Assembly: GCF_002409645.1 (NCBI RefSeq)
Contig: NZ_DHNR01000019.1
Coordinates: 1-64,000 of the forward strand
DNA from: Acetobacter sp. UBA5411
GTDB taxonomy: Bacteria > Pseudomonadota > Alphaproteobacteria > Acetobacterales > Acetobacteraceae
DNA: 64,000 nucleotides
Reading direction: 5' to 3'
The notes under the pieces: generated by a model
Database searches by the model: none
What the model saw: the letters and a program-made list of their open reading frames with translations, nothing else
What the model was told of the DNA's origin: nothing
Made by a program: the position numbers and the translations under genes
In this document: positions 8,276 to 17,131 of the stretch, piece after piece
Layout of the letters: each line of letters starts with the position of its first letter
Numbering within the stretch: position 1 is the first letter of the stretch

Positions 8276-9088
8276 GTGCTTGTTCGTGAAGGGACGGAGC
8301 GCAACGCCGTCATCGACAGGCATCTGGGCTGCTCGCTAGCCGCTATTGCTGGTGCTGTGAATGCCGCCGGATTTCTCGCCGTCGGCTATTATTCAGCCAA
8401 CATGACTGGAAATATCTCAGCACTGGCGAGCGGTCTGCATGAAGATCGCATGGGGACGGTTCTGTCCTGTTGTGGTTTGATTCTGTCCTTCGTCACGGGG
8501 GCCGTGCTTTCGACCTTGCTTGTCAATGCCGGGAGACGGCGTTGCCTGCCGTCGATCTATGCCCGCAGTATTCTTCTGGAAGCCTGTCTGCTTGGACTTC
8601 TGGGAACTGTCGATCTGCTGGTCTCGGACCCGGTGCGTGGCCCAATGCTTGCCTATGGGCTGAGCTTTCTTATGGGACTTCAGAACGCTACCGTCACACG
8701 TATTTCCGGAGCACGCGTCCGCACGACCCATATGACAGGGATGCTCACGGATGTCGGGCTGGAACTGGCGGACTGGCTGGATGCATTCTTTCATCCGGTC
8801 GATCCGGTTCAGCGAGCTGCTACACGTGAACGGCTGGGTCTCCACGCTGCGATCGTTCTTTCTTTCACGCTGGGCGGAATTGCCGGAGCCTTCCTGTATG
8901 GCTGGTGGTCCGGCTTGTTTCTGCTTCTACTGGCTGGACTTCTGACCTGTCTGGCTCTGCCGGGGGCCCTGTCCCGTGAACAGGTCGTAGATCCTGCAAC
9001 GGCACCAATGCCGCTTGCGTCCGGTACTGAGGCGCAGTCTCCGTTCCATAATCGTAGATCCGAACATGCTTCGGAAGATTGCAATTGA
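8276..9088 (+). CDS. YoaK/DUF1275 family membrane protein
   Basis: Integral membrane protein of 270 residues with about six hydrophobic segments. It shows the DUF1275 signature regions AGAVNAAGFLAVGYYSANMTGN near the N-terminus and GLQNATVTRISGARVRTTHMTG in the middle, followed by LTDVGLELADW. The start is GTG at 8276, chosen because AGGAGG ends six bases before it. The biochemical role of the family is unknown; transport has been suggested but not shown. The upstream 12-base tandem repeats might affect expression. It is separated by 256 bases from the MFS gene, so it is probably independently transcribed. Confidence 0.88.
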   Translation: MLVREGTERNAVIDRHLGCSLAAIAGAVNAAGFLAVGYYSANMTGNISALASGLHEDRMGTVLSCCGLILSFVTGAVLSTLLVNAGRRRCLPSIYARSILLEACLLGLLGTVDLLVSDPVRGPMLAYGLSFLMGLQNATVTRISGARVRTTHMTGMLTDVGLELADWLDAFFHPVDPVQRAATRERLGLHAAIVLSFTLGGIAGAFLYGWWSGLFLLLLAGLLTCLALPGALSREQVVDPATAPMPLASGTEAQSPFHNRRSEHASEDCN

Positions 9089-9149
9089 ACGGAGACTCAA
9101 GAGCGCGTTCAGAAGGTGGCTGCGCTCCAACAGCAAGACAGGAAAACAG

Positions 9150-9611
9150 TCAATCCTCGGATGAGCGATCGTTTTCCTGCGCCGCTGCCGAGCGAATGGC
9201 CCGCGCCATCGCTTCCACGCCATTTCCCCGGTTGGTGGAAAGAGCCTGCACCAGCCCCAGATCACTCAGGAAGGACGGCTCTGTTTCCAGAATTTCCTCA
9301 GGCGTCCGACCGGAATAGACACGCAGCAGCAGGGCTACGAGCCCCATCACGATGGCGGCGTCCGATGCGCCGGCAAAATACATCGTCCCGTCATCCATCT
9401 GGGCTTCAAGCCAGACCTGACTCTGACAGCCGGGAACCCGATGCGCGTCATCTGTCCATTCCTTGGGGAAGGGAGGCAGCTTGCGCCCAAGCTCAATGAT
9501 GTACTGGTAGCGATCCATCCAGTCATCAAAGAGCGCCAGTTCATCGCCAATCGCTTCGATGGCGTCCGCTGCGGTATCGTCCTCCGGACGGACAAAAGCC
9601 TCGCCCAGCAT
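9150..9611 (-). CDS. sufE: SufE family cysteine desulfuration protein
   Basis: Accepts persulfide sulfur from the SufS cysteine desulfurase and passes it to the Suf Fe-S scaffold. The 153 residues carry the sulfur-acceptor Cys62 in HRVPGCQSQVW, and the conserved LLRVYSGRTPEEIL and FLSDLGLVQALSTNRGNG regions typical of SufE. Its ATG overlaps the hslU stop by one base (TGATG), so translation is coupled to the HslUV protease genes. No other suf genes are in the window. Confidence 0.95.
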   Translation of the reverse strand: MLGEAFVRPEDDTAADAIEAIGDELALFDDWMDRYQYIIELGRKLPPFPKEWTDDAHRVPGCQSQVWLEAQMDDGTMYFAGASDAAIVMGLVALLLRVYSGRTPEEILETEPSFLSDLGLVQALSTNRGNGVEAMARAIRSAAAQENDRSSED

Positions 9612-10924
9612 CAGAGGATGAACCGGCTGAGGTCGCCCTGCTGGGCAAGGGGAGCCACACGCTCACGAACGAGGTCCGCATCAATCGTGATGGTTTCGCC
9701 CTGATGTTCGGAGGCCGTGAAGGACACATCCTCCAGCAGTTTCTCCATGACCGTAGCAAGACGACGGGCACCGATATTCTCGACACGCTCATTCACGTCT
9801 GCGGCCAGTTCGGCCAGAGCATCGACCGCGCCATCTGTGAAGGTGAGGGTCACGCCTTCCGTGCCGATCAGGGAAACATACTGCTTGCACAGCGAGTGTT
9901 CCGGTTCGGTCAGGATACGACGGAGGTCGTCACGGTTCAGCGGCTGGAGCTCCACACGAATGGGGAGACGCCCCTGAAGTTCCGGCAGCAGGTCGGACGG
10001 CTTGGCCAGATGGAACGCGCCGGACGCAATGAAGAGAATATGGTCCGTTTTCACAAAGCCATATTTTGTCGAGACGGTCGTGCCTTCGATCAGTGGCAGC
10101 AGATCGCGCTGCACGCCTTCACGCGACACATCCGCACCCCGGAAGCCTTCGGAAGAGCGTGCGCAGACCTTGTCGATCTCGTCGAGGAAGACGATGCCGT
10201 TATCCTGCACATGCTGCACCGCGTCGCGGTTGAGCGCGTCATTATCCAGCAGCTTGTCGGCTTCCTCACGCACGATCTGTTCGCGGGCAGCGGCGACGGT
10301 GAGGCGACGGGTTTGTGGCGCACGACCCATGATGTTCTTCATCATGTCGCCGAAATTCATCGGACCGCCGGGCATCATGCCGGGGACATCGCCGCCGCTC
10401 TGGGTTGTCGGATCGGGGGTGATGGCGATCTCGATTTCCTTGTCGTCCAGCGTGCCGCTGCGCAGGAGTTTGCGGAAATGCGAGCGTGTGTCTGCAGAGG
10501 AGGCTTCGCCAGCAAGAATGGTGACCAGACGCTCTTCAGCGGCTTCCTCGGCGCGCGGGCGTACATCCTTGCGGCGCTGTTCACGCAGCATGACGATGGC
10601 GTTTTCCACGAGGTCGCGGATGATGCTTTCCACGTCGCGGCCGACATAGCCGACCTCTGTGAACTTGGTCGCCTCGATCTTGATAAACGGAGCCTGCGCC
10701 AGCTTGGCCAGACGACGGGCGATCTCGGTCTTGCCGCAGCCGGTCGGGCCGATCATCAGAATGTTCTTGGGGACAACTTCCTCGCGCAGCCCTTCGGGAA
10801 GCTGCGCCCGACGCCAGCGGTTCCGCAGGGCGATGGCGACAGCACGCTTCGCATCATTCTGGCCGATGATGTAGCGGTCGAGTTCAGTGACGGTCTCGGC
10901 GGGGGAGAAATGATTGATGGTCAT
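9611..10924 (-). CDS. hslU: ATP-dependent protease ATPase subunit HslU (ClpY)
   Basis: AAA+ unfoldase that feeds proteins to the HslV peptidase in the cytosol. It is 437 residues, normal length. It shows the N-terminal ELDRYIIGQNDAKRAVAIALRNRWRR, Walker A GPTGCGKT (59-66), Walker B in VFLDEIDKV, and the C-terminal LSRFIL tail that docks into HslV. The I domain lies between the two Walker regions. It starts two bases after the hslV stop; gene order hslV-hslU-sufE. Confidence 0.98.
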   Translation of the reverse strand: MTINHFSPAETVTELDRYIIGQNDAKRAVAIALRNRWRRAQLPEGLREEVVPKNILMIGPTGCGKTEIARRLAKLAQAPFIKIEATKFTEVGYVGRDVESIIRDLVENAIVMLREQRRKDVRPRAEEAAEERLVTILAGEASSADTRSHFRKLLRSGTLDDKEIEIAITPDPTTQSGGDVPGMMPGGPMNFGDMMKNIMGRAPQTRRLTVAAAREQIVREEADKLLDNDALNRDAVQHVQDNGIVFLDEIDKVCARSSEGFRGADVSREGVQRDLLPLIEGTTVSTKYGFVKTDHILFIASGAFHLAKPSDLLPELQGRLPIRVELQPLNRDDLRRILTEPEHSLCKQYVSLIGTEGVTLTFTDGAVDALAELAADVNERVENIGARRLATVMEKLLEDVSFTASEHQGETITIDADLVRERVAPLAQQGDLSRFIL

Positions 10925-10926
10925 GG

Positions 10927-11517
10927 TTACGCCGCCTTCTCATCATCTGAGTGCAGGGTTTCAATCGTAACGGAATGATTGGTGTAGACGCAGATGTCAC
11001 CGGCAATCTTCATGGCCCGTTGCGCGACCTCGCTGGCCGTCAGTCCTTCTATCGGCAGCAGCGCACGCGCCGCGGACAGGGCGTAATTGCCGCCTGATCC
11101 GATGGCGATGATGCCGTCTTCGGGCGAAAGCACGTCACCATTGCCAGTCACCGTATAAGAACCCTGCCGGTCCGCAACAATCAGCATGGCTTCCAGACGA
11201 CGTAGATAGCGGTCTGTCCGCCAGTCTTTCGCCAGTTCCACACAGGCTCGCTCAAGCTGGTTGGGGAAACGGTCCAGTTTGGCTTCCAGTCGCTCCAGAA
11301 GCGTGAACGCATCGGCGGTCGCTCCGGCGAAACCGGCGAGCACCTGCTGGTTAGAGCCGATGCGTCGAACCTTGCGGGCATTGCCCTTGACCACCGTGGA
11401 GCCGAGGGAAACCTGACCGTCTCCGGCCATGGCGACCTCTCCATCCCGGCGTACGCAGATGATGGTGGTGCCATGCCAGCCGACAGGATCGTGGGGAGAA
11501 GACTGATGTGTGTTCAT
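10927..11517 (-). CDS. hslV: ATP-dependent protease peptidase subunit HslV (ClpQ)
   Basis: Threonine protease that forms the proteolytic chamber with HslU. The 196 residues include a 16-residue propeptide before the catalytic Thr17 (WHGTTIICV), followed by GDGQVSLG and the conserved ARKVRRI. The propeptide is longer than the single Met of the E. coli enzyme, as in several alphaproteobacteria. The start at 11517 is the only in-frame start before the catalytic Thr. A heat-shock-like promoter may lie immediately upstream. Confidence 0.97.
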   Translation of the reverse strand: MNTHQSSPHDPVGWHGTTIICVRRDGEVAMAGDGQVSLGSTVVKGNARKVRRIGSNQQVLAGFAGATADAFTLLERLEAKLDRFPNQLERACVELAKDWRTDRYLRRLEAMLIVADRQGSYTVTGNGDVLSPEDGIIAIGSGGNYALSAARALLPIEGLTASEVAQRAMKIAGDICVYTNHSVTIETLHSDDEKAA

Positions 11518-11526
11518 GGCTCACAG

Positions 11527-11554
11527 AGATAGTCCTTCCGGAAGCAATCTCAAG
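11527..11554 (-). promoter_or_regulatory. Possible sigma-32-type promoter of hslVU-sufE
   Basis: On the minus strand CTTGAGA (11554-11548) is followed after 15 bases by CTATCT (11532-11527), similar to the heat-shock consensus CTTGAA and CCCCATnT. It sits very close to the hslV start at 11517, so the transcript would be almost leaderless, which lowers confidence. The rest of the gene-free stretch 11555-11837 shows no other clear signal. Confidence 0.3.
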
Positions 11555-11837
11555 AGGGAAAGGGCGCGGAAGGAGGAGGAGAGTGGTGAGTGGCAGGGGA
11601 TAGAATGGCGTGTCCAGTTGGAAACCGGAGCGTTTGTGAAGGCGTCTGTATGGTTTGAATGGTGTAAGATTGCGCCATTGGGGACAGGTTTTTAGGTAGG
11701 GTTTCCATCGACTGTCATGTGGGGAAGGTGAGCTGATGGCATCCCAGCAGTGCCCTGTGTGCAGGGGCCTGTCATGATCCACTCACATTTAGACGGTAAG
11801 CACCGAACAAAGCTCTATCAAACGATTGAGGATACTG

Positions 11838-12650
11838 ATGGAAAAGCAGTTCACTTCACTCTGGACGCAGATCAACAACTTGATGCCGGTCATACTGGGC
11901 TATGTCGGGCAGTTTGTTCTTGCTCTTGTCGTGCTTCTGGCCGGCTGGGCCGTCATCAACATGGTGACTCGCGCCATGGGACGGATGATGGCCGCCAGTC
12001 ATGTCGAGCCGACGCTCCGGGGCTTTCTTCTCAGTGTGGTCGGGCTTCTGCTGAAAGCGCTTCTGCTCATCAGCGTGGCGTCGATGGTCGGTATTGCCAC
12101 GACCTCGTTTGTCGCCGTGCTCGGTGCGGCTGGACTGGCTGTCGGCATGGCGCTTCAGGGCAGTCTCGCCAATTTCGCAGGTGGCGTTCTGATCCTGCTG
12201 TTCCGTCCCTTTGAGGTCGGAGATTCCATCACGGCTGGTGGCAGCTCGGGCACTGTGGTTTCGATCGAAATGTTCCGCACCGTCATGCGGGATGCGAACA
12301 ACGAATTCATCTACGTGCCTAACGGCGCGCTTTCGAACAATGTTGTGATCAACAGTTCGCAGGCCGAGAGTGTCGTGGCGACGGTTGGTCTGCTGATCGA
12401 TTACCGCGATGACCTCGACAAGGCGCGTGCTCTTCTGCTCAGCCTGTTGCAGGGTGACGAGCAGGTTCTGGCCACACCGGCGCCCTCCGTGTCTTTCCTG
12501 CCGCAATCGGCGAATATCGCCGTTTCCCTGAGTTTCCACTGCACTCCCGGCAACGCATCGGCTCTGACGGCGAAATATGCTGAGGCAGCGATCAAGATAC
12601 TCAACAAGGAAGGGTATCATCTGGGGATCAGCGCACGCGCCAGTGCGTGA
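11838..12650 (+). CDS. Small-conductance mechanosensitive ion channel (MscS family)
   Basis: Inner-membrane channel that opens under membrane tension to release osmolytes. It is 270 residues, close to the minimal E. coli MscS (286). Three N-terminal hydrophobic segments end in the pore helix region with the Ala/Gly-rich VAVLGAAGLAVGMALQGSLANFAGGVLIL, shown here as the GLAVGMALQGSLANFAGG motif. The beta domain FRPFEVGDSITAGGSSGTV follows, then IPNG-like YVPNGALSNN. The ATG at 11838 has GAGGAT just upstream; a TTG four codons earlier is less likely. A strong terminator follows. Confidence 0.95.
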   Translation: MEKQFTSLWTQINNLMPVILGYVGQFVLALVVLLAGWAVINMVTRAMGRMMAASHVEPTLRGFLLSVVGLLLKALLLISVASMVGIATTSFVAVLGAAGLAVGMALQGSLANFAGGVLILLFRPFEVGDSITAGGSSGTVVSIEMFRTVMRDANNEFIYVPNGALSNNVVINSSQAESVVATVGLLIDYRDDLDKARALLLSLLQGDEQVLATPAPSVSFLPQSANIAVSLSFHCTPGNASALTAKYAEAAIKILNKEGYHLGISARASA

Positions 12651-12670
12651 GATCCTGATCAGTTTTCAGT

Positions 12671-12712
12671 AAAAAACAGGCCGTCCGAAACTCTTCGGGC
12701 GGCCTGTTTGTT
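12671..12712 (+). terminator. Rho-independent terminator after mscS
   Basis: A 15-pair stem, AACAGGCCGTCCGAA (12675-12688 region) with TTCGGGCGGCCTGTT (ending 12708), has one G-T pair and a 4-base loop. It is followed by a T-rich stretch and preceded by AAAA, so it may also serve the convergent pncC gene. Confidence 0.85.
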
Positions 12713-12754
12713 TGGTAGGGAAGTCGTCGTTACGCGATACGCCAGACAGAAAAT

Positions 12755-13252
12755 TCAGAGACTGTCCTGTATCATTTGCAAGGCGTGCAGAACGGCCTGA
12801 GCCCGGACTTCCGTTCTGTTTCCACCAAAGACCTGCTTCTGCGTAAGCGGCGGCTGGCCCGTGCGTTGCAGGCCGAACCAGACAAGTCCGACCGGTTTCG
12901 CCTCACTGCCGCCATCCGGCCCGGCGACGCCTGTCAGAGAGACGGCAATGTCTGCTCCCGGTGCGTGGGCAAGAGCACCTTCCGCCATTGACTGCGCTAC
13001 CTGCTCACTGACAGCGCCCCACTGAGCGAGCATGTTTTCCGGCACGCCGAGCGCCGCCTGCTTCATCGCATTCGAGTAAGTTACAAACCCACCGGCTACC
13101 GCCGCGGATGAACCAGCGTGAGCCGTAAGCGCTCCCGCCACCAGACCGCCCGTACAGCTTTCGGCCGTGACGACCATCAACCCTGCCGCTTTCAGTTGCT
13201 CAAGAACCGTGGCGGATTTTTCAAGCACTTCAGCAGGCAGGATGGCTGTCAT
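12755..13252 (-). CDS. pncC: CinA family protein, nicotinamide-nucleotide amidohydrolase (PncC)
   Basis: Single-domain CinA C-terminal protein of 165 residues that deamidates nicotinamide mononucleotide to nicotinate mononucleotide for NAD recycling. It shows the family motifs TAESCTGGLV (catalytic Ser/Cys region), FVTYSNAMKQAALGV, and the SLTGVAGPDGGSEAKPVG loop. It starts 17 bases after the trpS stop on the same strand and probably shares its transcript. Confidence 0.93.
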   Translation of the reverse strand: MTAILPAEVLEKSATVLEQLKAAGLMVVTAESCTGGLVAGALTAHAGSSAAVAGGFVTYSNAMKQAALGVPENMLAQWGAVSEQVAQSMAEGALAHAPGADIAVSLTGVAGPDGGSEAKPVGLVWFGLQRTGQPPLTQKQVFGGNRTEVRAQAVLHALQMIQDSL

Positions 13253-13269
13253 GGCTGTTGCTCCGGATG

Positions 13270-14265
13270 TTATTTCAGCAGACCGACAATCCGCTCCACC
13301 TCATCCACAATCGGATTGGCGATGGCCGCAGCCCGTGCCGCTCCGGTGCGCAGCACATGATCGAGATGGTCGGTATCTTCGAGCAGACGGGTGGTTTCTT
13401 TTGCAATCGGTTCAATGCGGGCGATCATGACATCGGCCAGCGCTTTCTTGAAAGGACCGAAGCCCTCACCGCCATGCTGGGAAAGCACCTGCTCCGGCGT
13501 CAGATTGCTCAAGGCTGCATACAGACCGACAAGGTTACGTGCCTCTGGGCGATCAGCCAGTCCTTCCAGAGAGGAAGGCAGAGGCTCCGGATCGGTTTTG
13601 GCACGGCGGATCTTGAGGGCGATCGTATCCGCGTCGTCTGTCAGATCGATACGACTCTGCGCCGATGGATCTGACTTGGACATCTTTTTGGAGCCATCCC
13701 GCAGGCTCATCACGCGTGCGGCCTGCGGCGGAATGAGAGCTTCGATCTCCTGAAAGAAATCGATTTCGTAGTCGTGATTGAACTTCTTGACGATGTCGTT
13801 GGCCAGTTCGAGGTGCTGGCGCTGGTCATCGCCCACGGGAACCTTCACAGCCTTGTAGGCCAGAATGTCGGCGGCCATCAGGTTTGGATAGACATACAGA
13901 CCAGCAGAATGGTTTTCCCGGTCCTTGCCTGCCTTGTCCTTAAACTGGGTCATCCGGTTGAGCCAGCCGAGACGAGCCACACAGTTGAAGATCCACCCCA
14001 GCCGCGTATGGGCGCTGACAGCGGACTGGTTGAACAGGATGTGTTTTTCGGCGTCGATCCCGGAGGCGAGCAGCACTGCGGTCTGCTGACGGGTCTGCAC
14101 GATCAGGTCAGCAGGGTTTTGCCAGACTGTCAGCGCATGGAGATCAACCAGACAGAAGATGCATTCATGGTCTGCCTGCAACGCAACCCAGTTCTGGATC
14201 GCGCCGAGATAGTTGCCGAGGTGAGGAATACCGGTCGGCTGGATGCCGGAAAATACACGTGTCAT
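13270..14265 (-). CDS. trpS: Tryptophan--tRNA ligase
   Basis: Class I aminoacyl-tRNA synthetase charging tRNA-Trp. The 331 residues have the HIGH-equivalent PHLGN (14-18), the KMSKS loop at residues 194-198, and the conserved MAADILAYKAVKVPVGDDQRQH segment. Length and motif spacing match bacterial TrpS. The start at 14265 gives the usual MTRVFSGIQPTG N-terminus. Confidence 0.98.
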   Translation of the reverse strand: MTRVFSGIQPTGIPHLGNYLGAIQNWVALQADHECIFCLVDLHALTVWQNPADLIVQTRQQTAVLLASGIDAEKHILFNQSAVSAHTRLGWIFNCVARLGWLNRMTQFKDKAGKDRENHSAGLYVYPNLMAADILAYKAVKVPVGDDQRQHLELANDIVKKFNHDYEIDFFQEIEALIPPQAARVMSLRDGSKKMSKSDPSAQSRIDLTDDADTIALKIRRAKTDPEPLPSSLEGLADRPEARNLVGLYAALSNLTPEQVLSQHGGEGFGPFKKALADVMIARIEPIAKETTRLLEDTDHLDHVLRTGAARAAAIANPIVDEVERIVGLLK

Positions 14266-14308
14266 TCTTGCTGCTCAGATCCCTAGGTCGCGACAGTCTG
14301 CCCCTGTC

Positions 14309-14791
14309 TTACGGCAGAGGATGTTTCAGGTCGAGTTTCGCCCGCATATCTGCAACGTCTCCTGCCGAAATGCGATGGGCCCGGGCTACGGCAATCTCTT
14401 CCGGCCGGATTTCCGGAGCCGGTTTTGTCTCACCTTGTTGTGATAGCCACGAAAGAATAGTGGCGGCTTCCTCATCCGAAAGATACCGGAAAAGCGGCAT
14501 TTCTGCCCTGTAGGGCATCCCTGCGGCCTTGATAGGACCACTGACTCCGTTCATGAGGACGGAAGCTAGATAGACGCGTCCTTCAGGGGTCGCTGCGATG
14601 CGGTCAATCCTTCCGCTCAATGGCGGTACAGAGCCAGCCATGCCCTCTCCACCGTGGTGGCAGATGCCGCAGTTGGAGCCGTAAAGATAACGTGGGGTTT
14701 TGTGTCGGGAGCATCCTGCGGGAAGAAGAAGGACAGCCAGAAGGAAAACCAACTTTTTTCGTGCAGAGATGTTATGGAAGAACAAACGCAT
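14309..14791 (-). CDS. Lipoprotein c-type cytochrome
   Basis: Small mono-haem electron carrier, 160 residues. It has an N-terminal signal with lipobox LPAGC (Cys27), so it is predicted to be lipid-anchored in the periplasm. The haem site is Cys41-Gly-Ile-Cys44-His45 and Met98 in AEMPLF is the likely sixth ligand. The domain resembles class I cytochromes of the alcohol/aldehyde dehydrogenase electron chain found in acetic acid bacteria. The ATG at 14791 starts just before the signal peptide; upstream in-frame codons would encode a non-signal extension. It is divergent from the small Cys-rich protein at 14869. The electron partner is unknown. Confidence 0.88.
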   Translation of the reverse strand: MRLFFHNISARKKLVFLLAVLLLPAGCSRHKTPRYLYGSNCGICHHGGEGMAGSVPPLSGRIDRIAATPEGRVYLASVLMNGVSGPIKAAGMPYRAEMPLFRYLSDEEAATILSWLSQQGETKPAPEIRPEEIAVARAHRISAGDVADMRAKLDLKHPLP

Positions 14792-14868
14792 GAAACCTGC
14801 TTGAATATCCGGAGGTTCTGGTCGCAGGGGACATGCTGCGCCACTCTGGAGCATGAAAGGAATTCTAA

Positions 14869-15144
14869 GTGAAACCTATTACATTCTATAGGCACCTTTT
14901 TTTCGCGGCGGCTTGCGGACTTCTGGTGTCAGCGGTCTCACCGACCACAGTATTCGCTGCAACACGGGAAGAGCAGACCGAGGCCTGCAAAGGGGACGCC
15001 CTGAAGTTCTGCGCGCTCTCGATCCCGAACGAAAAGAAGATTGCATCCTGTCTGCAGGCAAAGCGGGACAAGCTTAGTCCAGCCTGCAAGGCGATGTTCC
15101 CTGAGAAGAAATCCGGAAAGAAGTCCGCTGGTAAAAAGAACTGA
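14869..15144 (+). CDS. Small secreted Cys-rich protein
   Basis: The predicted product is 91 residues with a signal peptide ending near VFA-A. The mature part has four Cys in a pattern like eukaryotic/bacterial Cys-rich GLG1-type repeats (CKGDALKFC, then IASCLQAKRDKLSPAC) and a Lys-rich tail. The start is GTG with AAAGGA about eight bases upstream. The pattern suggests two disulfides and a periplasmic location. No function is known to me. A perfect terminator follows the stop by 11 bases, so it is monocistronic. Confidence 0.75.
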   Translation: MKPITFYRHLFFAAACGLLVSAVSPTTVFAATREEQTEACKGDALKFCALSIPNEKKIASCLQAKRDKLSPACKAMFPEKKSGKKSAGKKN

Positions 15145-15155
15145 GTGCCAGAACG

Positions 15156-15186
15156 AGAAAGGCCGGGTCAGAGACCCGGCCTTTCT
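15156..15186. terminator. Bidirectional terminator between convergent genes
   Basis: A perfect 14-pair stem (15156-15169 with 15173-15186, loop AGA) with a GC-rich core GGCCGGGTC and an AAA/TTT base. It serves the Cys-rich gene on the plus strand and, two bases further, the FKBP gene end on the minus strand. Confidence 0.92.
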
Positions 15187-15188
15187 GT

Positions 15189-15686
15189 TTACTGCTGTCC
15201 GCCGTGTTCGACGCCAAGCAACTGGATCTTGAAGATCAGCGGGCTGTTTGACGGGATGATACCCATCTCACGCTTGCCGTAGCCCAGCTTGGCCGGGACA
15301 TAGAGCATCCAGGTATCACCCACATGCATCATGGGCAGCGCTTCCATCCAGCCCTCAACCAGACCGTCCAGAGGCATGCGCATGTAAGCACCCTGACCGT
15401 GCTGGTCGGAGCTGTCGAAGATCGATCCGTCTGGCAGGCGACCTTCATAGATCAGCATCATGCTGTCGCCCTTGACGGGTGAAGGACCATCTTTCGGTCC
15501 GGAAGCCAGAACCTTGTAAGCCAGTCCGTCCGGAAGAACCTTTACGCCCGGCTGGGAAACTTCCTTCTGCATGATCTGCTCAGGCGTCAGTTCCGGATCC
15601 TCGTGACTGCATCCTACGATTGGCAGGCAGAGCAGTCCGCCCAGAAGCAGGGTACGGAGACGGATTGAAGTCAGTGAAGAACGCAC
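15189..15686 (-). CDS. FKBP-type peptidyl-prolyl cis-trans isomerase lipoprotein
   Basis: Periplasmic protein-folding catalyst, 165 residues. It has a lipoprotein signal with Cys26 (LPIVGC), then a linker and an FKBP domain at about residues 65-160. Readable motifs are IYEGRLPDGSIFDSS, the active-site VEGWMEALPMMHVGDTW, and PAKLGYGKR. The start is GTG at 15686 with GAGGGA eight bases upstream; a longer reading frame runs upstream but has no signal peptide. It resembles FkpA/FklB-type isomerases. It follows argG with a short gap. Confidence 0.9.
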   Translation of the reverse strand: MRSSLTSIRLRTLLLGGLLCLPIVGCSHEDPELTPEQIMQKEVSQPGVKVLPDGLAYKVLASGPKDGPSPVKGDSMMLIYEGRLPDGSIFDSSDQHGQGAYMRMPLDGLVEGWMEALPMMHVGDTWMLYVPAKLGYGKREMGIIPSNSPLIFKIQLLGVEHGGQQ

Positions 15687-15741
15687 AGCTATTCCCTCGA
15701 AACTAGTGTCAGGATTGTCATTCAGATCGGAGAGGCGCGCC

Positions 15742-16983
15742 TTAGAGCGCGCCGCCACGTCGACCGATCTGACCACCCAGACGCAGGCGCAGGGCATTGA
15801 GCTTGATGAAGCCCTGAGCATCCTGCTGGTTGTAAGCGCCCTCATCATCCTCAAAGGTGACGACGCGGGTGTCATACAGGCTGTTCGGGCTTTCACGGCC
15901 CACGCAGATCACGTTGCCCTTGTAGAGTTTCAGACGCACGCGACCCGTTACGGAATGCTGGGACGTGTCGATCAGAGCCTGCAACATGCGGCGCTCCGGC
16001 GAGAACCAGAAGCCGTTGTAGATGATCTCGGCATATTTCGGCATCAGGCTGTCCTTGAGGTGCATGGCCTCGCGGTCAAGCGTGATGGATTCGATGCTGC
16101 GGTGAGCCGTCAGCAGGATTGTGCCGCCCGGCGTCTCGTAGATGCCGCGCGACTTCATGCCGACAAAGCGGTTCTCGACCAGATCGAGACGACCGATGCC
16201 GTTGGCTTTGCCGAGTTCGTTCAGTTTAGTCAGCAGGGTGGCCGGAGACATGGCGACACCGTTGATCGCCACCGGGTCGCCCGAGACGAAATCGATGGTG
16301 ATTTCCGTTGCGACATCCGGAGCGGCTTCCGGCGAGATGGTGCGCTGGAAGACAATCTCTTCCGGTCCGACGGCGGGATCTTCGAGGATCTTGCCTTCGG
16401 AGGAGGAGTGCAGAAGGTTCGCATCGACCGAGAACGGCGCTTCGCCACGCTTGTCGCGGGTCACGGGAATCTGATGCTCTTCCGCGAACGCCAGCAGACG
16501 GGTACGGGATGTCAGATCCCATTCACGCCAAGGGGCAATCACGGTGATGTCGGGCTTCAGCGCATAGTAGGCCAGCTCGAAGCGGACCTGATCGTTGCCC
16601 TTGCCGGTTGCGCCATGCGCCACAGCGTCAGCACCGACCTGCTCGGCAATTTCGATCTGACGCTGGGCGATCAGCGGACGGGCGATGGAAGTGCCGAGAA
16701 GATACTGGCCTTCATACAGCGCGTTCGCCCGGAACATCGGGAACACGAAGTCCTTTACGAAGGTCTCGCGCAGATCCTCGACGAAGATTTCCTTCACGCC
16801 GAACATTTCGGCTTTCTTGCGGGCCGGTTCCAGTTCTTCACCCTGACCGAGGTCGGCCGTGAAGGTTACGACTTCGCAGCCGTAAGTGGTCTGTAGCCAC
16901 CGCAGGATGACTGAAGTATCGAGGCCGCCTGAATAGGCCAGAACGACCTTCTTGATCTGTCGGGTGCCTTCGGCCGGGGCCAT
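15742..16983 (-). CDS. argG: Argininosuccinate synthase
   Basis: Condenses citrulline and aspartate with ATP to argininosuccinate (arginine biosynthesis). The 413 residues have the PP-loop AYSGGLDTSV near the N-terminus, TADLGQGEE, GATGKGNDQVRFE and TAHRSIESITLD. Start choice: GGAGAG lies nine bases before ATG 16983 but only three before ATG 16989, so MAPAEG at 16983 is preferred. No other arg genes are nearby. Confidence 0.98.
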   Translation of the reverse strand: MAPAEGTRQIKKVVLAYSGGLDTSVILRWLQTTYGCEVVTFTADLGQGEELEPARKKAEMFGVKEIFVEDLRETFVKDFVFPMFRANALYEGQYLLGTSIARPLIAQRQIEIAEQVGADAVAHGATGKGNDQVRFELAYYALKPDITVIAPWREWDLTSRTRLLAFAEEHQIPVTRDKRGEAPFSVDANLLHSSSEGKILEDPAVGPEEIVFQRTISPEAAPDVATEITIDFVSGDPVAINGVAMSPATLLTKLNELGKANGIGRLDLVENRFVGMKSRGIYETPGGTILLTAHRSIESITLDREAMHLKDSLMPKYAEIIYNGFWFSPERRMLQALIDTSQHSVTGRVRLKLYKGNVICVGRESPNSLYDTRVVTFEDDEGAYNQQDAQGFIKLNALRLRLGGQIGRRGGAL

Positions 16984-17131
16984 GCGCATTCTCTCCGGGT
17001 TTCTGCGGTGGTCGGAATGGAAAAGCGGCAAACCCTTGTTCACCGCTCTCTTTGGGGCGTCAGTAGCACCCGCGCCGACGTTGCACTAGTCCCAAGGCGA
17101 GGAGAGCTACCTTAATTCGGGGCGAATGTTT

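Noticed and set aside
9704..10978. Long open frame of 424 codons opposite hslU
   Set aside because: It is the antisense shadow of a certain gene; no family signature and no ribosome site. High-GC codon bias opens such frames.
15706..16896. 396-codon frame opposite argG
   Set aside because: Antisense shadow of argininosuccinate synthase.
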